This document shows positions 6,168-7,195 of a stretch of DNA of 7,195 nt, one piece after another. The number at the start of each line of letters is the position of its first letter. Positions within the stretch are counted from its first letter, which is position 1. Location: positions 1-7,195 of the forward strand of contig CAAHEL010000103.1 in assembly GCA_900772445.1 (NCBI GenBank), given 5' to 3'. The translations under genes were made by a program, and so were the position numbers. Below the pieces are notes generated by a model, which made no database searches, was not told the origin of the DNA, and saw only the letters and a list, made by a program, of their open reading frames with translations. The DNA comes from Bacilli bacterium (lineage in GTDB: Bacteria; Bacillota_I; Bacilli_A; RF39; UBA660).

Positions 6168-7108
6168 CATTTTCTTTCAATGTAAAAGATGAAGTTACTA
6201 GATTAGATACTTCGAAAATAGAATCTATTTCTGAGTTATCTGCGATTATTAGAAATAGTAGTGATGTTAATGATATTAATGATAATATAGTTATTCATAT
6301 TGAAAATAGTTCAGTTGCAAGAAGAATTTATAAATTAATTAAATCTTTATATGGTGTAACTCCAATTATTACTGTTAGAAAAAAATATTTTAGTAATGGA
6401 TTATCTTATATTCTAACAATTAAAAATAATAAAACAGAAATATTAAAAGACTTATCAATAATAGATAATAATAATAATTTTCTAAGTATTCCTAAAGAAT
6501 ATATAATTGGTGATGAAGAAGATATTAGGGCATATTTAAGGGGATTATTTATTGTAAGTGGTAGTGTTAATGATCCTAAAACAAGTAGATATCATTTAGA
6601 GTTTGTAGTAGATACAAATGAATATGCTAATTTTATAAAAAATTTATTAGATAGTTTTTCTTTAAATGCTAAAATAATTAAAAGAACTAAAAACTATACT
6701 GTATATATAAAAGAAGCAGAAAAAATAAGTGATTTCTTAAGAGTAATCAAAGCATATAATGCCGTAATGTATTTCGAAGATATAAGGATATATAGAGACC
6801 ATAAGAATATGACTAATAGACTTAATAATTGTGAACAAGCAAATGTTGATAAGATATTTATGACTTCTTCAAAACAGATCAAAGACATAGAAAAACTAAA
6901 AGAATATGATATGATTGATTTATTAGATGAAAAATTACAAGAGTTAATTGAATATAGACTAAAGTATCCAGAAAGTTCTTTACAAGAATTAAGCGATATT
7001 ATTTCTCTAGAAACTGGAATTAAAATAACTAAATCAGGACTTAATCATAGATTTAGAAAAATTAAAGAAATAGTAAGTAATTTAGATAAAAAAGAAAATA
7101 ATAATTGA
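6164..7108 (+). CDS. whiA: WhiA-family DNA-binding protein
   Basis: The 314-residue protein matches WhiA (YvcL) throughout: N-terminus MTFSFNVKDEVTRLD, the LAGLIDADG-like core LRGLFIVSGSVNDP (125-138), the signature NRLNNCEQANVDK (218-230), and a C-terminal helix-turn-helix (about 265-303) with LQELSDI and KSGLNHRFRKI. WhiA has a homing-endonuclease fold without nuclease activity fused to an HTH. In Streptomyces it controls sporulation septation with WhiB. In B. subtilis it is a nucleoid-associated protein affecting Z-ring assembly and chromosome segregation. The ATG overlaps the yvcK stop in ATGA, and AAGGAAG (6150-6156) lies 7 nt ahead, so the two are translationally coupled. The stop overlaps the -35 of the next promoter. 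Confidence 0.95.
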   Translation: MTFSFNVKDEVTRLDTSKIESISELSAIIRNSSDVNDINDNIVIHIENSSVARRIYKLIKSLYGVTPIITVRKKYFSNGLSYILTIKNNKTEILKDLSIIDNNNNFLSIPKEYIIGDEEDIRAYLRGLFIVSGSVNDPKTSRYHLEFVVDTNEYANFIKNLLDSFSLNAKIIKRTKNYTVYIKEAEKISDFLRVIKAYNAVMYFEDIRIYRDHKNMTNRLNNCEQANVDKIFMTSSKQIKDIEKLKEYDMIDLLDEKLQELIEYRLKYPESSLQELSDIISLETGIKITKSGLNHRFRKIKEIVSNLDKKENNN

Positions 7109-7132
7109 CAAATATGATATTTTATATATAAT
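7105..7132 (+). promoter_or_regulatory. Consensus promoter overlapping the whiA stop codon
   Basis: A perfect TTGACA (7105-7110) and a perfect TATAAT (7127-7132) are separated by 16 bp. The -35 includes the whiA stop TGA (7106-7108). The predicted start near 7139 leaves a 13-nt leader. No terminator hairpin with a T-tract is seen between whiA and the next gene, so whiA transcripts may read into it. Confidence 0.8.
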
Positions 7133-7151
7133 ATTACTCCGAGGTGAATTT

Positions 7152-7195
7152 ATGGGGAAATATTATAATGTATTTTTAAATAATAACATATGTTC
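7152..7195 (+). CDS. 5' end of an unidentified gene (window edge)
   Basis: The ATG at 7152 follows a strong GAGGTGA site (7141-7147) with 4 nt between them and a consensus promoter just upstream. Fourteen full codons are visible, encoding MGKYYNVFLNNNIC, and the frame is still open at the edge. The product cannot be identified from this. In many Bacillota an HPr-like protein (crh) follows whiA, but these residues do not look like the start of HPr. Confidence 0.6.
   Translation, partial: MGKYYNVFLNNNIC

Noticed and set aside
6694..6888. Minus-strand 64-codon frame opposite whiA
   Set aside because: It covers the conserved NRLNNCEQAN segment of WhiA on the other strand and has no independent support.
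7109..7140. Terminator after whiA
   Set aside because: Only short AT inverted repeats (AATAT/ATATT) overlapping the next promoter are present, without a T-tract.
1..7195. CRISPR array, insertion sequence, tRNA or rRNA gene
   Set aside because: No spaced identical repeats, transposase motifs, terminal inverted repeats or tRNA/rRNA-like GC-rich structured segments were seen on either strand.

Overview
The window is AT-rich bacterial DNA, clearly below 30% GC by eye. Codon use is A/T-ending, with AGA for most arginines. TGA is a real stop (the yvcK and whiA homologs both end in it) and TGG encodes Trp, so the code is standard rather than the Mycoplasma code. A yvcK-whiA pair plus a DUF1292-type protein points to a low-GC Gram-positive, Bacillota or a neighbouring Mycoplasmatota-like lineage such as uncultured gut Bacilli. 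The exact taxon is inference.

Layout. (1) At 1-69 lies the 3' end of an unidentified plus-strand gene. It abuts, with no gap, a convergent minus-strand DAACS-family symporter gene (70-1302), and a long AT hairpin spans both stop codons. (2) A 131-bp divergent intergenic region (1303-1433) holds a consensus promoter firing rightward. (3) A three-gene operon follows (1434-5154): two large, unrecognised, coiled-coil cytoplasmic proteins that appear to be tandem paralogs, then a small DUF1292/YrzB-like protein, ending at a hairpin plus T-tract. (4) An extended -10 promoter then drives yvcK and whiA, which overlap by ATGA. (5) A consensus promoter overlapping the whiA stop codon starts a new gene cut off by the window edge.

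How the genes may work together. YvcK (UDP-sugar-binding, central carbon and cell-wall homeostasis) and WhiA (DNA-binding, cell division and chromosome segregation) are a conserved pair in Gram-positive bacteria. rapZ (yvcJ), usually just upstream, is absent here. Its place is taken by the coiled-coil operon, which is a separate transcription unit. The coiled-coil pair is the least explained part of the window. The two proteins share an aligned helical core but have different tails. The second carries about eight regularly spaced Ile-Phe motifs in an acidic, Asn-rich disordered tail, which looks like a multivalent binding scaffold. A structural or cell-division role is inference only.

A recurring design is visible. 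In all three rightward promoters the -10 hexamer ends 18-19 nt before the start codon, so the predicted leaders are only about 12-13 nt long and the ribosome binding site sits at the 5' end of the mRNA.
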